In this document: in pieces, positions 32,956 to 41,436 of the stretch
Position numbering within the stretch: the stretch's first letter is position 1
Layout of the letters: every line of letters starts with the position of its first letter
NCBI GenBank assembly: GCA_937982565.1
Contig: CALJLN010000003.1
Span: forward strand, 277,598-341,597
DNA: 64,000 nt
Source: UBA2421 sp002343075
Lineage (GTDB): Bacteria > Planctomycetota > Phycisphaerae > Tepidisphaerales > Tepidisphaeraceae
Direction of reading: 5' to 3'
Position numbers and translations under genes: made by a program
Notes under the pieces: model-generated
The model's database searches: none
What the model saw: only the letters and a program-made list of their open reading frames with translations
What the model was told of the DNA's origin: nothing

Positions 32956-33449
32956 GTGGGCACCTCCCCGGACTTAGCCAACCCGAAGAACAGGTACCCG
33001 TTCCAGTGGGAGCCCGTGACGGCCTTGGCCACCGCGCTGAGCGAGCGGTAGACCTGGCCGTCAAACTCGAATCCCTTGGGTAGTACCGTCACCGCCACCG
33101 TCCGGCCCTGGTACACGCGGGTGAGCACGGCTCCCGGCATCGGCAACCGGTCGCGACTCAAGGCCGCTGGTGCGGGACCGGTGGCGTGCGGGCTGCCCAC
33201 CTTGGGTAACCGGGGGACGGTCGTGCGGATGTCGGCGTCTCGGGCCAGCTCCGCCGCCCGTAGGCGGGCGCGGTCTGACAGCGACCCTTCCCGCAAGGAC
33301 TGAATCCGCCATGCCAGCCGTTTACAGAGAAAGTCGCGATTCCCCGAACGGCTCGGTTCGCCGAACAGTTCGAGGTACTTCTGACGCAGGTCTGCGGTGC
33401 GCATCGTTCGCAGCCGCGTCAGTTCGTGATGGACGTTGCTAGGGTTCAT
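32952..33449 (-). CDS. DUF2924 protein, recombinase partner
   Basis: The 165-residue protein ends RLPMPGAVLTRVYQGRTVAVTV, FDGQVYRSLSAVAKAVTG and WNGYLFFGL, the signature of DUF2924. The N-terminal half is helical and basic (RTADLRQKYLELFGEP). DUF2924 genes are nearly always found next to large serine recombinases, as here with a four-base overlap. The function is unknown; a recombination directionality or DNA-binding role has been suggested by context only. Confidence 0.88.
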   Translation of the reverse strand: MNPSNVHHELTRLRTMRTADLRQKYLELFGEPSRSGNRDFLCKRLAWRIQSLREGSLSDRARLRAAELARDADIRTTVPRLPKVGSPHATGPAPAALSRDRLPMPGAVLTRVYQGRTVAVTVLPKGFEFDGQVYRSLSAVAKAVTGSHWNGYLFFGLAKSGEVPT

Positions 33450-33485
33450 GCTCTCCGTTCGTTAACCACGACCACCATGAAGGGG

Positions 33486-33677
33486 TCAGTCGGCGGACAC
33501 ATCAAGGCAATTCCGCTCGGAATCTGTGATTGCCGACGCGTGGGCCACTTCTGGGGTCAGCGCACATCGGCTCCACAGTCGGAGCAGGCCCGCGGCCAGG
33601 ATCGATGCCACCTCTCTCTGCGGCTCTAGTTCCATTGCCGCCTCATCGGCGGGGGGCGTTTCAGTTCTCATACGCAT
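33486..33677 (-). CDS. Small protein at the head of the recombinase operon
   Basis: This 63-residue acidic protein starts at ATG 33677, with GGAG seven bases upstream. It includes EPQREVASILAAGLLRLWSR and ends SERNCLDVSAD. Similar short proteins ending in a NCLDV-type motif precede DUF2924/recombinase modules, in my recollection. It is 36 bases from DUF2924 and probably in the same operon. The function is unknown. Confidence 0.55.
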   Translation of the reverse strand: MRMRTETPPADEAAMELEPQREVASILAAGLLRLWSRCALTPEVAHASAITDSERNCLDVSAD

Positions 33678-33753
33678 GCAGGTGCTCCGGTTCGACGGGC
33701 GACAGAATGCCATGTCCGTAAACCGGAAACAGACGGAGTCGGCGTGAAACGAG

Positions 33754-33778
33754 AATCACTCGGCTGGGCCGAGTGATT
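33754..33778. terminator. Perfect hairpin with 11-bp arms
   Basis: AATCACTCGGC and GCCGAGTGATT are perfect arms with a TGG loop. It lies 55 bases past the stop of the minus-strand gene 33833-34930 and about 75 bases before the recombinase-operon head gene, so a bidirectional or rho-assisted terminator is likely. There is no T-run. A recombinase or regulator binding site is the alternative. Confidence 0.5.
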
Positions 33779-33832
33779 TGGCGTGTTCAGAGGCTGTCGG
33801 TGAAACGAAACAGCGAAACGAAACCGTCCGTT

Positions 33833-34930
33833 TCACGTGTTGCGTCGCATAAATCGGTGGCTTAAGACCCGTTTGCATTCTGGGCAGGGCATGCTTTCAC
33901 CTTCGGCCGCGAAGGTCTTGATGCATTCCTTGCAGAAGAACCAAAGCTTTCCCGTTACAGGTGATGCTGCGGGAAAGGCGTTCTTAGCGTTTTCATCGGT
34001 CCCGGCGGCAGCGCGAATGGACTTGTAGTACGCTACTGGCAAGTTCCATGCGGCTTTCTTCACATGGACGCCATTGTTGCGGCCGTACGGTTCGCCGAGG
34101 TCAGATTCCCGAAGGAATCCGTTGGCGAGCGCCTTTTTACGGACGATGCCGGTTATCTGGAGGCGCCGCGTCTTGTCGCGCGAGTTGCGACTCTCGCGAT
34201 CAAGCAGCAGAGTCGCTTGTTCACCCGGCGAGAGCCACTTCTCGGGTTTGGTCTCGGAAGGCGCCTCCGGTTCGAGAGGAGGAGGTTGCACTGAGGGGGT
34301 CGGCTGTGGCGCGGATGAAATGGCTTGTATGGCTGCTGCGATGTTGCGGAGTTCAGGGACTAGCGATGCAATACCGCTGGCTTCAGGATCAGCTGTTGGC
34401 TTGCGCTCATTCTTCGGTGGTGGGTTAAAGGATTCAGTGAGGAGCCGCGCCTGGCCGGGAGCGACGTTGCCCAGCGAGCCATCCGGTCCACCGGTGATGA
34501 TATTTAGCACCCCTGTCGGGAGCCCGCGCGTCACACCCGGGGGCTTTTCAAACTCGTGGTCACCGTGGAAGTCGCCCTTGGCTAACTCGCCCTCGCTTGT
34601 GAGTCGTGCCGCAACGAACTGTCCGCACTTTACAACGAATCCCTTGTTCACGTTTCTGTGCCCGCGAGCGAAGTCGCGTAGCAATTGCTCGAGGAGTTCA
34701 GAGTAGTCGCCCGACACCGACCAGACCGTATCAATTGTGCCGATGGGATTGCCGAGCTGGACGGAGATCTCAAGCTGCGCCTCGATGTAGCCGCCGTGGA
34801 CCAGCCGCTTAAAGCCTTGTTCCTGGCTGGCGGTCAGTTCCTTGAATTGAAGCGGCGTCCAGGTCGTCGGCAACCGGAGGATCCAGGCGCAAGCTGCTCG
34901 TTCGAACGGCGTCAGTTTTGAACTTGCCAT
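33833..34930 (-). CDS. Hypothetical protein with a C-terminal zinc ribbon
   Basis: This 365-residue protein is not recognised. Residues 1-60 look like a winged helix (TPFERAACAWILRLP and TPLQFKELTASQEQGFKRLV). The middle is a Pro/Glu-rich linker (PTPSVQPPPLEPEAPSETKPE), followed by a helical stretch. The end carries two Cys pairs (WFFCKECIKTF and PCPECKR) that would bind zinc. It may be a DNA-binding regulator of the cargo region. It is separated from the next gene to the right by 140 bases. Confidence 0.7.
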   Translation of the reverse strand: MASSKLTPFERAACAWILRLPTTWTPLQFKELTASQEQGFKRLVHGGYIEAQLEISVQLGNPIGTIDTVWSVSGDYSELLEQLLRDFARGHRNVNKGFVVKCGQFVAARLTSEGELAKGDFHGDHEFEKPPGVTRGLPTGVLNIITGGPDGSLGNVAPGQARLLTESFNPPPKNERKPTADPEASGIASLVPELRNIAAAIQAISSAPQPTPSVQPPPLEPEAPSETKPEKWLSPGEQATLLLDRESRNSRDKTRRLQITGIVRKKALANGFLRESDLGEPYGRNNGVHVKKAAWNLPVAYYKSIRAAAGTDENAKNAFPAASPVTGKLWFFCKECIKTFAAEGESMPCPECKRVLSHRFMRRNT

Positions 34931-35070
34931 GCGATGACACCCTCTCCGCGGTTTCTCCCGGTCTTACGAGCAGTATCAATGCCTTCGGGGTAGCGATCTC
35001 GTCCCCGGCCGTTCACGGTCCGAGACAGCCAAAGAATACCCCTTGCAACGCTCATAGCCCACGGCAGGAT

Positions 35071-36057
35071 TCACGGGGCTGCCCGCAATCGTCGGCTGCG
35101 TCTGCCAGCAAGTGTGGCGACTATACACCCGAGCCAGCAGGCCAGCACACTCACTCCTGGTAGCAATAACACTCGCGCAAAGACGATCAGAAATCCGATC
35201 GGTATCGTGCCAATCCGAGGGGTGGTATCGGATGCGCTGAAGAGGGCGTTCCAAGAGTACGGCAGATTGATGATGACGCTGACAGAGTTGACGTATAACG
35301 CTGAAAGCCCGCCAACACGCAATGCAATATTCTTGTTCGGCGGCAGCAATGATCGACCAGCGCCGAAGCCGAACCCGAAAGCCACCGCTGAGTACGCGAT
35401 TGCCAATGAAAGGACGTGCGCGTTGAAAAACTCTGGTGAACTTGGCGGGCGCAAAAGGGTCGCAATTGCGCTCGCGATCGCCATCGTTATTCCACAGGTC
35501 AGTGCGAACAGAAGCGCGGCATTTCGTTCGTTGGCCTCCATGGCCTCGATTCTGTGACGCTCTATCTTTGTGTTTGCGCTCGTGAGAATATCGCGGATCT
35601 TCTGATTGGCATGGTTTACCAATCTACGTGAATCTGCTTGGCATCTCAGGAAGTTTTGTTTCCAATATTCCTTCCGCTCGCGATAGTAACCGATGTTGCG
35701 ATCAGCTTCCGGAACTGAAGGACCTAGGGGCGGCTCAGGTCCTTCACGTTCAATCTTCAAAGCATCAGCTTCCTCATCATCTTTCGGCTCGATAGAGAGG
35801 ATGGGCAGAAGCTTCCAAAGTGACTTCAGAAGAGTAACTAAAGTTCCTAGCAGGAGGAGGCCAATCCCCGTGACGACTGGGGTGAGAGCTCCTCCCAAGA
35901 TATTTTGGAGCCATCCTTGCAAAAGCGGCTCCTGCATCGCCGACAATGCCGCAACGCATGCAACTACGCCAATCGCCGCCCCATAGATTGTCTTGCGTTC
36001 GTTAGGTTCAGGGGGTTTCGGCTCGGGTTGATTAGGGGCCGATTGGACTTTACCCAT
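35071..36057 (-). CDS. Multi-pass membrane protein of unknown function
   Basis: The 328-residue protein has a Pro/Glu-rich cytoplasmic start, two hydrophobic segments (GAAIGVVACVAALS and VVTGIGLLLLGTLVTLL), a soluble helical middle (about 110-180), and four or five more membrane segments to a basic end (RRSRRLRAAP). GAGG seven bases before ATG 36057 supports the start. It lies 24 bases behind the lipase-like gene, so the two probably form an operon. A membrane partner for that enzyme is possible, but no family is recognised. Confidence 0.7.
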   Translation of the reverse strand: MGKVQSAPNQPEPKPPEPNERKTIYGAAIGVVACVAALSAMQEPLLQGWLQNILGGALTPVVTGIGLLLLGTLVTLLKSLWKLLPILSIEPKDDEEADALKIEREGPEPPLGPSVPEADRNIGYYRERKEYWKQNFLRCQADSRRLVNHANQKIRDILTSANTKIERHRIEAMEANERNAALLFALTCGITMAIASAIATLLRPPSSPEFFNAHVLSLAIAYSAVAFGFGFGAGRSLLPPNKNIALRVGGLSALYVNSVSVIINLPYSWNALFSASDTTPRIGTIPIGFLIVFARVLLLPGVSVLACWLGCIVATLAGRRSRRLRAAP

Positions 36058-36081
36058 AGCTTTACCTCAGTGGTACTGCGA

Positions 36082-37560
36082 TCAGACTACCGCGATCCGG
36101 AAAACCTCCGGCGAAGGCAGTCGTAGGAGCTCGACGTCGATAATCGTGGTGCGGTGCGGCTGCAACCAGCCGATCAACTCTTGCTTGGTAAACTCAACCC
36201 GCATTGGAAGATAAATGACTTCCTGGGTAGCTGGCTCAATGGCGCTGACTTCCAAGTAGCAGCCGTCCACTGCTGGGACTTGGGCAACCCACTCTTGTCG
36301 CTCCTTATCAAACCGATCGGTTCGCACGTAGAAGGCGATCGTATGCGGAGAGACATCGTTCCGGTGACTATCCTCAAAGAGCTTTCCAATCGGCGCGGAC
36401 GGATCGCGGCGACCCTGCACCGAATCGAAAAATACGTCGTAGTTCAAAACCGGATGTTGATTCTGGTCGCGGATTCGAAAGATGATCTGCGCGTGTTTGT
36501 CATATTGCGTTCGCGGCTCTTGGATCCATTTTGTGAACCAAGCGGGCTTCTGATCCTTCAACACCCTGGCGTACGTGGCATTTGTAATGGCTTCAAACTC
36601 GTTGACGAGGTTTTCCCATTGAGGTGGGCGGGCGCTCAGAGCCATTCGAATCAGCTCAAGAACTTGGCTGCGCGGCCCTTCTCCGTCGACGACTCCCATT
36701 TCCTTTCCGCTATGAGCGCATCCGTATGGAATGGCGAGCGGAATGATCGGGCGACCGGCAGAGCCGGGACGCGAACTCTCCTTGATCTCATAAAACTCAT
36801 CCCGCCCACCCCGTCGGGCAAGGTGCTTGCGCAGTTCGGTGGTGGCCTGCTTCCATGTGAAATCGTGTGCTGCGGCAGAGGGGCCGAAGCGTACATAATT
36901 GAAATTGAGATTGGCGGCGCTTACCCGGACAACACCATCGGACCCGTCTTCTTTCGCGTAGCGCACGGGGATCGGGAACCACGATACATCCGCCTGCGAA
37001 CCCGTAATGACGCATTCGTTGGTTTCGAATTCTTTGGACATCATGTGCCCGCGTCGGGTGAAATGAAGGTGCAGTTCAATTGCGCTGCTTGAGCCCAATT
37101 CCAAGGCATCGAGGACTTTCAGCCCGCGATCAGCACCATGCTGGAAGACTTGGCGTCCCCACTTTGCGAGCTGCCCGCGGCCGATGTGTGCCCACCCACT
37201 TCCGAAATTCGCACCAGCGAGATAGATAATCGTCTGGACCGGCGACGGCCTCTTGCTGAATAGCCGAATCCAGTTTCGTATCACCAGTGCTCCGGTGCTG
37301 TGAACAATGACGTGGAAACGCTTTTGCAACAAATGTGGAAAGTCTTCGCGGAGGCAATGGTGCATCGCACGCGAGATGTCATCGATCGTGACGCCGTCAT
37401 TCAGGCTCAGGTAGCGACTGACGTCGAGCTCTAAGACATTTTTCGCGCCATAGATCTGACGCAGAGCGCGCGGGAGAGATCCGTAGATGGACTCGATGTC
37501 ACTCGCCGACGTGCCACTACTTTCCGCGCTGTAACCGTGAATCAGAAGGATTGGATCCAT
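36082..37560 (-). CDS. Alpha/beta-hydrolase (lipase/esterase-like) cargo protein
   Basis: The protein of about 492 residues starts with the alpha/beta-hydrolase strand and oxyanion region PILLIHGYSAESSG, followed by the nucleophile elbow FHVIVHSTGALVIRNW (His-Ser-Thr-Gly in place of Gly-x-Ser-x-Gly). Asp and His candidates occur in the segment QADVSWFPIP to AAAHDFTWKQ. The C-terminal 200 residues form an extra beta-rich domain. ATG 37560 is preferred; a longer frame from 37644 adds 28 basic residues without homology cues. There is no signal peptide, so it acts inside the cell. It could be a phospholipase effector of a defence cargo pair with the membrane protein downstream; this is speculative. 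Confidence 0.75.
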   Translation of the reverse strand: MDPILLIHGYSAESSGTSASDIESIYGSLPRALRQIYGAKNVLELDVSRYLSLNDGVTIDDISRAMHHCLREDFPHLLQKRFHVIVHSTGALVIRNWIRLFSKRPSPVQTIIYLAGANFGSGWAHIGRGQLAKWGRQVFQHGADRGLKVLDALELGSSSAIELHLHFTRRGHMMSKEFETNECVITGSQADVSWFPIPVRYAKEDGSDGVVRVSAANLNFNYVRFGPSAAAHDFTWKQATTELRKHLARRGGRDEFYEIKESSRPGSAGRPIIPLAIPYGCAHSGKEMGVVDGEGPRSQVLELIRMALSARPPQWENLVNEFEAITNATYARVLKDQKPAWFTKWIQEPRTQYDKHAQIIFRIRDQNQHPVLNYDVFFDSVQGRRDPSAPIGKLFEDSHRNDVSPHTIAFYVRTDRFDKERQEWVAQVPAVDGCYLEVSAIEPATQEVIYLPMRVEFTKQELIGWLQPHRTTIIDVELLRLPSPEVFRIAVV

Positions 37561-37859
37561 CAGCACCCCGATCTGGAACAACTCGATGATACGCAGTTGC
37601 CTCTGCGGCACGCGAATGCGCGGCAGGTACGTGACAGGTGTCACCTAACGAGCACGATGTTTGAGGCGAACTCGGGTAAGGGTGCCGAAAGGAATCGGGT
37701 TGTTAACTGGGAGGCGGATTTCCGACAGAGAGTCTGAGAGTTCTCGCGCCGACGGTGCCGCCAGCCACGCGGGTGGCGCTCGCGCCTCGGTCCTGGGCGC
37801 TCTCGCGCGTCACCGACCGAGAGCCCGACGCGACGGAAACCGTTGTCGAACCGTGCGGA
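37561..37859. other. Intergenic region between cargo and tRNA-Asn
   Basis: About 300 bases show no gene. The segment is rich in GCGC-type words and has several weak inverted repeats around 37745-37830. The right end of the accessory region probably lies here or near the tRNA, but no attachment core was found by eye. Confidence 0.35.
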
Positions 37860-37894
37860 AAACAAACAACCCCGAGAGGTGCAACTCTCGGGGG
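37860..37894 (-). terminator. Intrinsic terminator of tRNA-Asn
   Basis: On the minus strand a perfect 9-bp stem CCCCGAGAG/CTCTCGGGG with a 6-base loop (37871-37894) is followed at once by TTGTTTGTTTT. It lies 47 bases after the 3-prime end of the tRNA gene. The shape is that of a rho-independent terminator. Confidence 0.85.
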
Positions 37895-37911
37895 CGTCGG
37901 TTAACTGGCGT

Positions 37912-37929
37912 GTCGCGGAATTCCGCGAC
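37912..37929. repeat. 18-bp perfect palindrome between tRNA-Asn and its terminator
   Basis: GTCGCGGAA and TTCCGCGAC meet without a loop. It partly mirrors the acceptor-stem words of the tRNA (CCGCGGA). It may be a processing signal or a recombinase target. Confidence 0.5.
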
Positions 37930-37940
37930 CGGATACAAAG

Positions 37941-38012
37941 CTCCGCGGGTAGGACTCGAACCTACAACAAGCCGGTTAACAGCCGGCTGCTCTACCATTG
38001 AGCTACCGCGGA
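37941..38012 (-). tRNA. tRNA-Asn (anticodon GTT)
   Basis: A 72-base cloverleaf is visible on the minus strand. The acceptor stem TCCGCGG pairs with CCGCGGA, the D-arm is GCTCAATGGTAGAGC, the anticodon loop is CTGTTAA within the stem GCCGG/CCGGC, and the T-arm carries GGTTCGAGTCC. The final discriminator base is G and CCA is not encoded. A promoter and terminator flank it. Confidence 0.95.
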
Positions 38013-38056
38013 AGTTGCCTCGGGCCAAGCTCATGGGGCTTGGCGCGGGGGCTAGA

Positions 38057-38084
38057 AATCTACACCACCCTGATACGGAGTCAA
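38057..38084 (-). promoter_or_regulatory. Promoter of tRNA-Asn
   Basis: TTGACT (38084-38079) and TAGATT (38062-38057) are separated by 16 bases on the minus strand, 45 bases before the mature tRNA end. The spacing and -35 match a housekeeping promoter. Confidence 0.65.
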
Positions 38085-38279
38085 GGCGCGGTCTGGCTGA
38101 GCGAGCTATCGGACTCGCAGCATGCCGCTTTAGAACTTTGAAAGCGGCTACAGGGGGCGGTTCGGCCATATTGGCGCGCCAGAGCACTTGCACGCCCGGC
38201 GAAGGGCTGCAAAAACCGGTTCGCCGTCGCGGGTTAGCACGGCGGGGCGGTGCGGGCGCTGCTGCTGCCAGACCGACCG

Positions 38280-38666
38280 TCAATCGCTTGCTTTCTCTGC
38301 GGCCTTCTCCGCCTTGCGGGCGGCGGCGCGCTCCTTGGCGGCCTGCTTTTTCTCGGCGGCCTGTTTTGCCAACTCGGTCTTGTTTTCGTCGCTTAGCAAC
38401 GCGAGAATCGCGGCTTCTTCTTCGTCGCGGAGTTGGTTGATTTTTTCGACATAATCAGCGTGGATTTCGGAGATCTTCACCTTCTGCTCATCGGAGAGCG
38501 TCGTGAGGTCGGCCCACGGCTTGACCAGACGCAGCTTCTTTGGCTTCTCGGCAGAGGCCTTCTTGGTTTCGGCGGCGGGCTCTTCGCCGCGCACGGGAAT
38601 GACCGCGATCAAACCGACAACAATAACGAGTCCGAGTAACGTCTTCACGCCCGATGAAAATCGCAT
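38280..38666 (-). CDS. Small exported Lys/Ala-rich helical protein
   Basis: This 128-residue protein starts at ATG 38666, with GGAG eight bases upstream. It has a signal peptide or membrane anchor (VKTLLGLVIVVGLIAVIPVRGEE). The mature part is helical and highly charged: LTTLSDEQKVKISEIHADYVEKINQLRDEEEAAILALLSDENK resembles Spy/CpxP-like or planctomycete helical periplasmic proteins, followed by an Ala/Lys/Glu-rich tail. A chaperone-like or stress role is only suggested by this. It stands alone between sufT and tRNA-Asn. Confidence 0.7.
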   Translation of the reverse strand: MRFSSGVKTLLGLVIVVGLIAVIPVRGEEPAAETKKASAEKPKKLRLVKPWADLTTLSDEQKVKISEIHADYVEKINQLRDEEEAAILALLSDENKTELAKQAAEKKQAAKERAAARKAEKAAEKASD

Positions 38667-38822
38667 AACTGTTGCTCCGTTTTCCCGATGCGCCCATCGC
38701 ATCAGACCCCCGGAGTGTAACCGGACGCACAGTTTGGCCCACAAGGAAATCGCGGCCCACGACAGGGCGGTTCTAACGCGCCCGCTACAGATCTCGCGGC
38801 GCAATCGCATGCACCGCTGCGG

Positions 38823-39287
38823 TTAGAGCAGGCCCAACTCCAGCATCGCGGCCTCGCTCATACGCGATTTATCCCACGGTGGGTCCCAGACCAGCTCAAC
38901 TTTTGCCGCGGTGATGCCTTCGATTGCCGCAATCTTCTGCTGGATTTGCCCGGGCAAAGTCCCCGCGACAGGGCAGCCGGGTGCGGTGAGGGTCATTTTT
39001 ACACTTGCAGCAAGCTGAGGGTCAATCGTCACCGCATAGATTAGCCCCAACTCGTATATGTTCACCGGCAATTCGGGATCGTAAACCGTCTGCAGCGTCT
39101 CGATCACTCGTTGCAGAAGCGCCTGCTGGGTCGGGTTGAGTGGTTCTTGGTTGGGGGTGATCGATTCTGCCCCCACCGCCGGGCGACTTGACGGCGGCCG
39201 CTCCGGGGATTGCTCCGCGCGCAACTGCTCTGCCTTGCCGCTGCTCGGGAGGACCGCGAGGCGAAGTTTTGCGGGTTGGTCAGACAT
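38823..39287 (-). CDS. sufT: SufT-like MIP18-family (DUF59) Fe-S assembly protein
   Basis: The last 105 residues of this 154-residue protein form the MIP18/SufT domain: VIETLQTVYDPELPVNIYELGLIYAV, KMTLTAPGCPVAGTLP with the reactive Cys, and VELVWDPPWDKSRMSEAAMLELGL. SufT proteins help mature Fe-S proteins. ATG 39287 lies eight bases inside the end of the SufS-SufE gene, so the two are coupled. The first 45 residues are a non-conserved Pro/Ser-rich extension. It is the last suf gene of the operon. Confidence 0.88.
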   Translation of the reverse strand: MSDQPAKLRLAVLPSSGKAEQLRAEQSPERPPSSRPAVGAESITPNQEPLNPTQQALLQRVIETLQTVYDPELPVNIYELGLIYAVTIDPQLAASVKMTLTAPGCPVAGTLPGQIQQKIAAIEGITAAKVELVWDPPWDKSRMSEAAMLELGLL

Positions 39288-41049
39288 GCGATTTTCGATT
39301 CTCGGCGGCGATATCGGCGGCGAGTTGTCGGATCTTGGCGGTGAGGCTTCCCAGGCCGTTGCGGCGCTGGGTGGTGATGAATTGATCGAGGCCGATTCGT
39401 CGGAAGAATGCCTCGATGTCAAACGCCAGAACCGCATCGGCGGGCTGCCCGCTGAACAGCCGCTGCATGATGGCGATCAGCCCGCGCACGATGTCGGCGT
39501 TGGCGTCGGCGGCAAACTCAATCACCCCTGGCGCACCGGGTTTGGTACGTCCAAGCACATAAACCTCGCTCATGCAGCCGGGCAACCGTTGCGATAGTCG
39601 CTTCAATTGCTCAAACGGCCGCGGAATGGCTTCCCCGAGGTCGATGATGAATCGGTTTTTGCCGGCAGCGTCCTCAAACAGCGCGATGTCCTCGGCAAGC
39701 GAGTCGGCCGCGGCAGCGGGGGAACTGTCGTAGGCGGCGGCGAAGGTGATCTCGGGTGACGTCGCGGATGCCGCTGCTCGATGCCCGGATTGGCCCAGCG
39801 GTCGATCCTTGACGATTTGCTGAAGGCGGCTCACCAGTGTGTCAATCTCAAGCTTCGTATTGTAAAACGCGAAAGATGCTCGCGCTGTTCCTTCGACGCC
39901 AAGCGTTTTCATCAGCGGCATGCAGCAGTGATGACCTGTGCGAATGGCGATGCCAGCTTCGTTGAGTTTGACGCCGATGTCGAGTTCCGAGAGTCCATCG
40001 ATTTGGAAGCTGACGACGCTTGCTTTGTGTTTCGCGGTGCCGATTATGCGCAAACCGGACACCTCCTGCACGCGCTGAGTGGCATACCGAAGCAGGTCGG
40101 CCTCGTAGCGGGCGATGCCCGCTAGACCAATCGACTGCACATACTCGATCGCCGCGGCTAGCCCGATAGCGCCGGCGATGTTGGGTGTGCCGGCCTCAAA
40201 TTTGTTCGGTAGGGGGGCGTACGTGGTTCCGTCGAACGACACGGTTTCGATCATATCCCCGCCACCCTGGTAGGGGGGGAGTTCTTCGAGCAGCTTTCGT
40301 TTGCCATACAGCACGCCGATGCCGGTTGGCCCGTAGAGTTTGTGGCCGCTGAAACAGAGAAAGTCGCAATCGATCATCTGAACATCGGTTTGGCCGTGCG
40401 CGACCCACTGCGCCGCGTCGATCATGAAAAGCGCATGGGGCGCAAGTTGGCGCGTCAGGCGAATCATTTCGGCGATCGGGTTGATCGTTCCCAGCGCGTT
40501 ACTCACCCACGAAACACTGACCACTTTCGTCCGCGGGCCTAGTCTTCGTTGGAACTCTTCGAGGATGATTTCTCCGGCGGCATTGATCGGTGCCGCCAGC
40601 ACCGTCGCGCCGCAATATTGAGCGGCAATCTGCCAGGGGACAATATTGCTGTGATGCTCCAACTGCGAGACGACGATCTCATCGCCCGCTTTCAGTCGAG
40701 ACCGGCTAAGGCAGGAGGCTACGAGATTGATCGCCTCGGTGGTCCCGCGGGTAAAAATGCACTCGGCGGGGTCGGCGGCGTTGAGGAATCTGCGAACGGT
40801 TTCGCGCGCGGCCTCGTATCCGTGGGTGGCGCGCTGGCTCAGGGTGTGGACGGCACGGTGGATGTTGGCATTGTCCGATTCGTAGTACCGGCGCACCGCA
40901 GCGATCACCGCGGCGGGTTTTTGGGTGCTGGCGGCGTTGTCCAGATAGATCAGCGGCGCGCCGTGTACTGTTTGCGTGAGGATGGGGAAGTCGCGGCGGC
41001 CCGCCGCGACTTGTGAGTCAGTCAAAGTTTCCGTCTGCGTCAACATCAT
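39280..41049 (-). CDS. sufS: SufS-SufE fusion: cysteine desulfurase with its sulfur acceptor
   Basis: The 589-residue protein joins two normally separate enzymes. Residues 1-415 are SufS, a PLP-dependent class V aminotransferase: IYLDNAASTQKP, LEHHSNIVPWQ, PLP lysine in SGHKLYGPTGIG (about Lys237) and the active Cys in IRTGHHCCMPLM. After a linker of about 25 residues, residues 445-589 are SufE: LGEAIPRPFEQLKRLSQRLPGCMSEVY with the acceptor Cys492 and a family-typical IGLDQFITTQRRNGLGSL. The fusion would pass persulfide within one chain to SufBCD. The gene overlaps sufT by eight bases and is separated from sufD by a 675-base stretch holding gene remnants. Confidence 0.93.
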   Translation of the reverse strand: MMLTQTETLTDSQVAAGRRDFPILTQTVHGAPLIYLDNAASTQKPAAVIAAVRRYYESDNANIHRAVHTLSQRATHGYEAARETVRRFLNAADPAECIFTRGTTEAINLVASCLSRSRLKAGDEIVVSQLEHHSNIVPWQIAAQYCGATVLAAPINAAGEIILEEFQRRLGPRTKVVSVSWVSNALGTINPIAEMIRLTRQLAPHALFMIDAAQWVAHGQTDVQMIDCDFLCFSGHKLYGPTGIGVLYGKRKLLEELPPYQGGGDMIETVSFDGTTYAPLPNKFEAGTPNIAGAIGLAAAIEYVQSIGLAGIARYEADLLRYATQRVQEVSGLRIIGTAKHKASVVSFQIDGLSELDIGVKLNEAGIAIRTGHHCCMPLMKTLGVEGTARASFAFYNTKLEIDTLVSRLQQIVKDRPLGQSGHRAAASATSPEITFAAAYDSSPAAAADSLAEDIALFEDAAGKNRFIIDLGEAIPRPFEQLKRLSQRLPGCMSEVYVLGRTKPGAPGVIEFAADANADIVRGLIAIMQRLFSGQPADAVLAFDIEAFFRRIGLDQFITTQRRNGLGSLTAKIRQLAADIAAENRKSHV

Positions 41050-41294
41050 CGCTCAAGCGAGAATGGTCAGTCGAAGTTGACCGCCAACTGCAAAATGGAA
41101 CCGGACGCCAGCGAACTGAGTCAGAACTGGTGGAACGATTTCTGATTCAATCATAGCCACGCCCGCGTTCGCAATCATCCATCGTAGCTGGCTAGACGCA
41201 ACTCCAGCGAGAATCTCAATCAAAAAGCTCTAAGTGACGAGCCACATCCAGCATCTTAGCCGGCTGCTTTTGCTCGCGAGCGACGATAAATTAG

Positions 41295-41436
41295 CTGCCG
41301 TGTTTTCAAGATTACTGGGAGAAAGACCGTGTCCTTGATGTCGCCAAGCTCGAAGACTGGTATCGCGCGGGGCTAAAAAAAGATCTTCATGCTCTATGCG
41401 CAACTGCCAGAACAAATCGCTGAATCCGCCGATCAG
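41295..41436 (+). pseudogene. Possible small gene fragment opposite the nucleotidyltransferase remnant
   Basis: A forward frame reads CFQDYWEKDRVLDVAKLEDW and continues YRAGLKKDLHALCATARTNR to TGA. The amphipathic, Trp- and Asp-rich sequence looks protein-like, but there is no ATG or ribosome binding site and an upstream TAG limits it to about 45 residues. It may be the tail of a decayed gene brought in with the remnant next to it. Confidence 0.25.
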
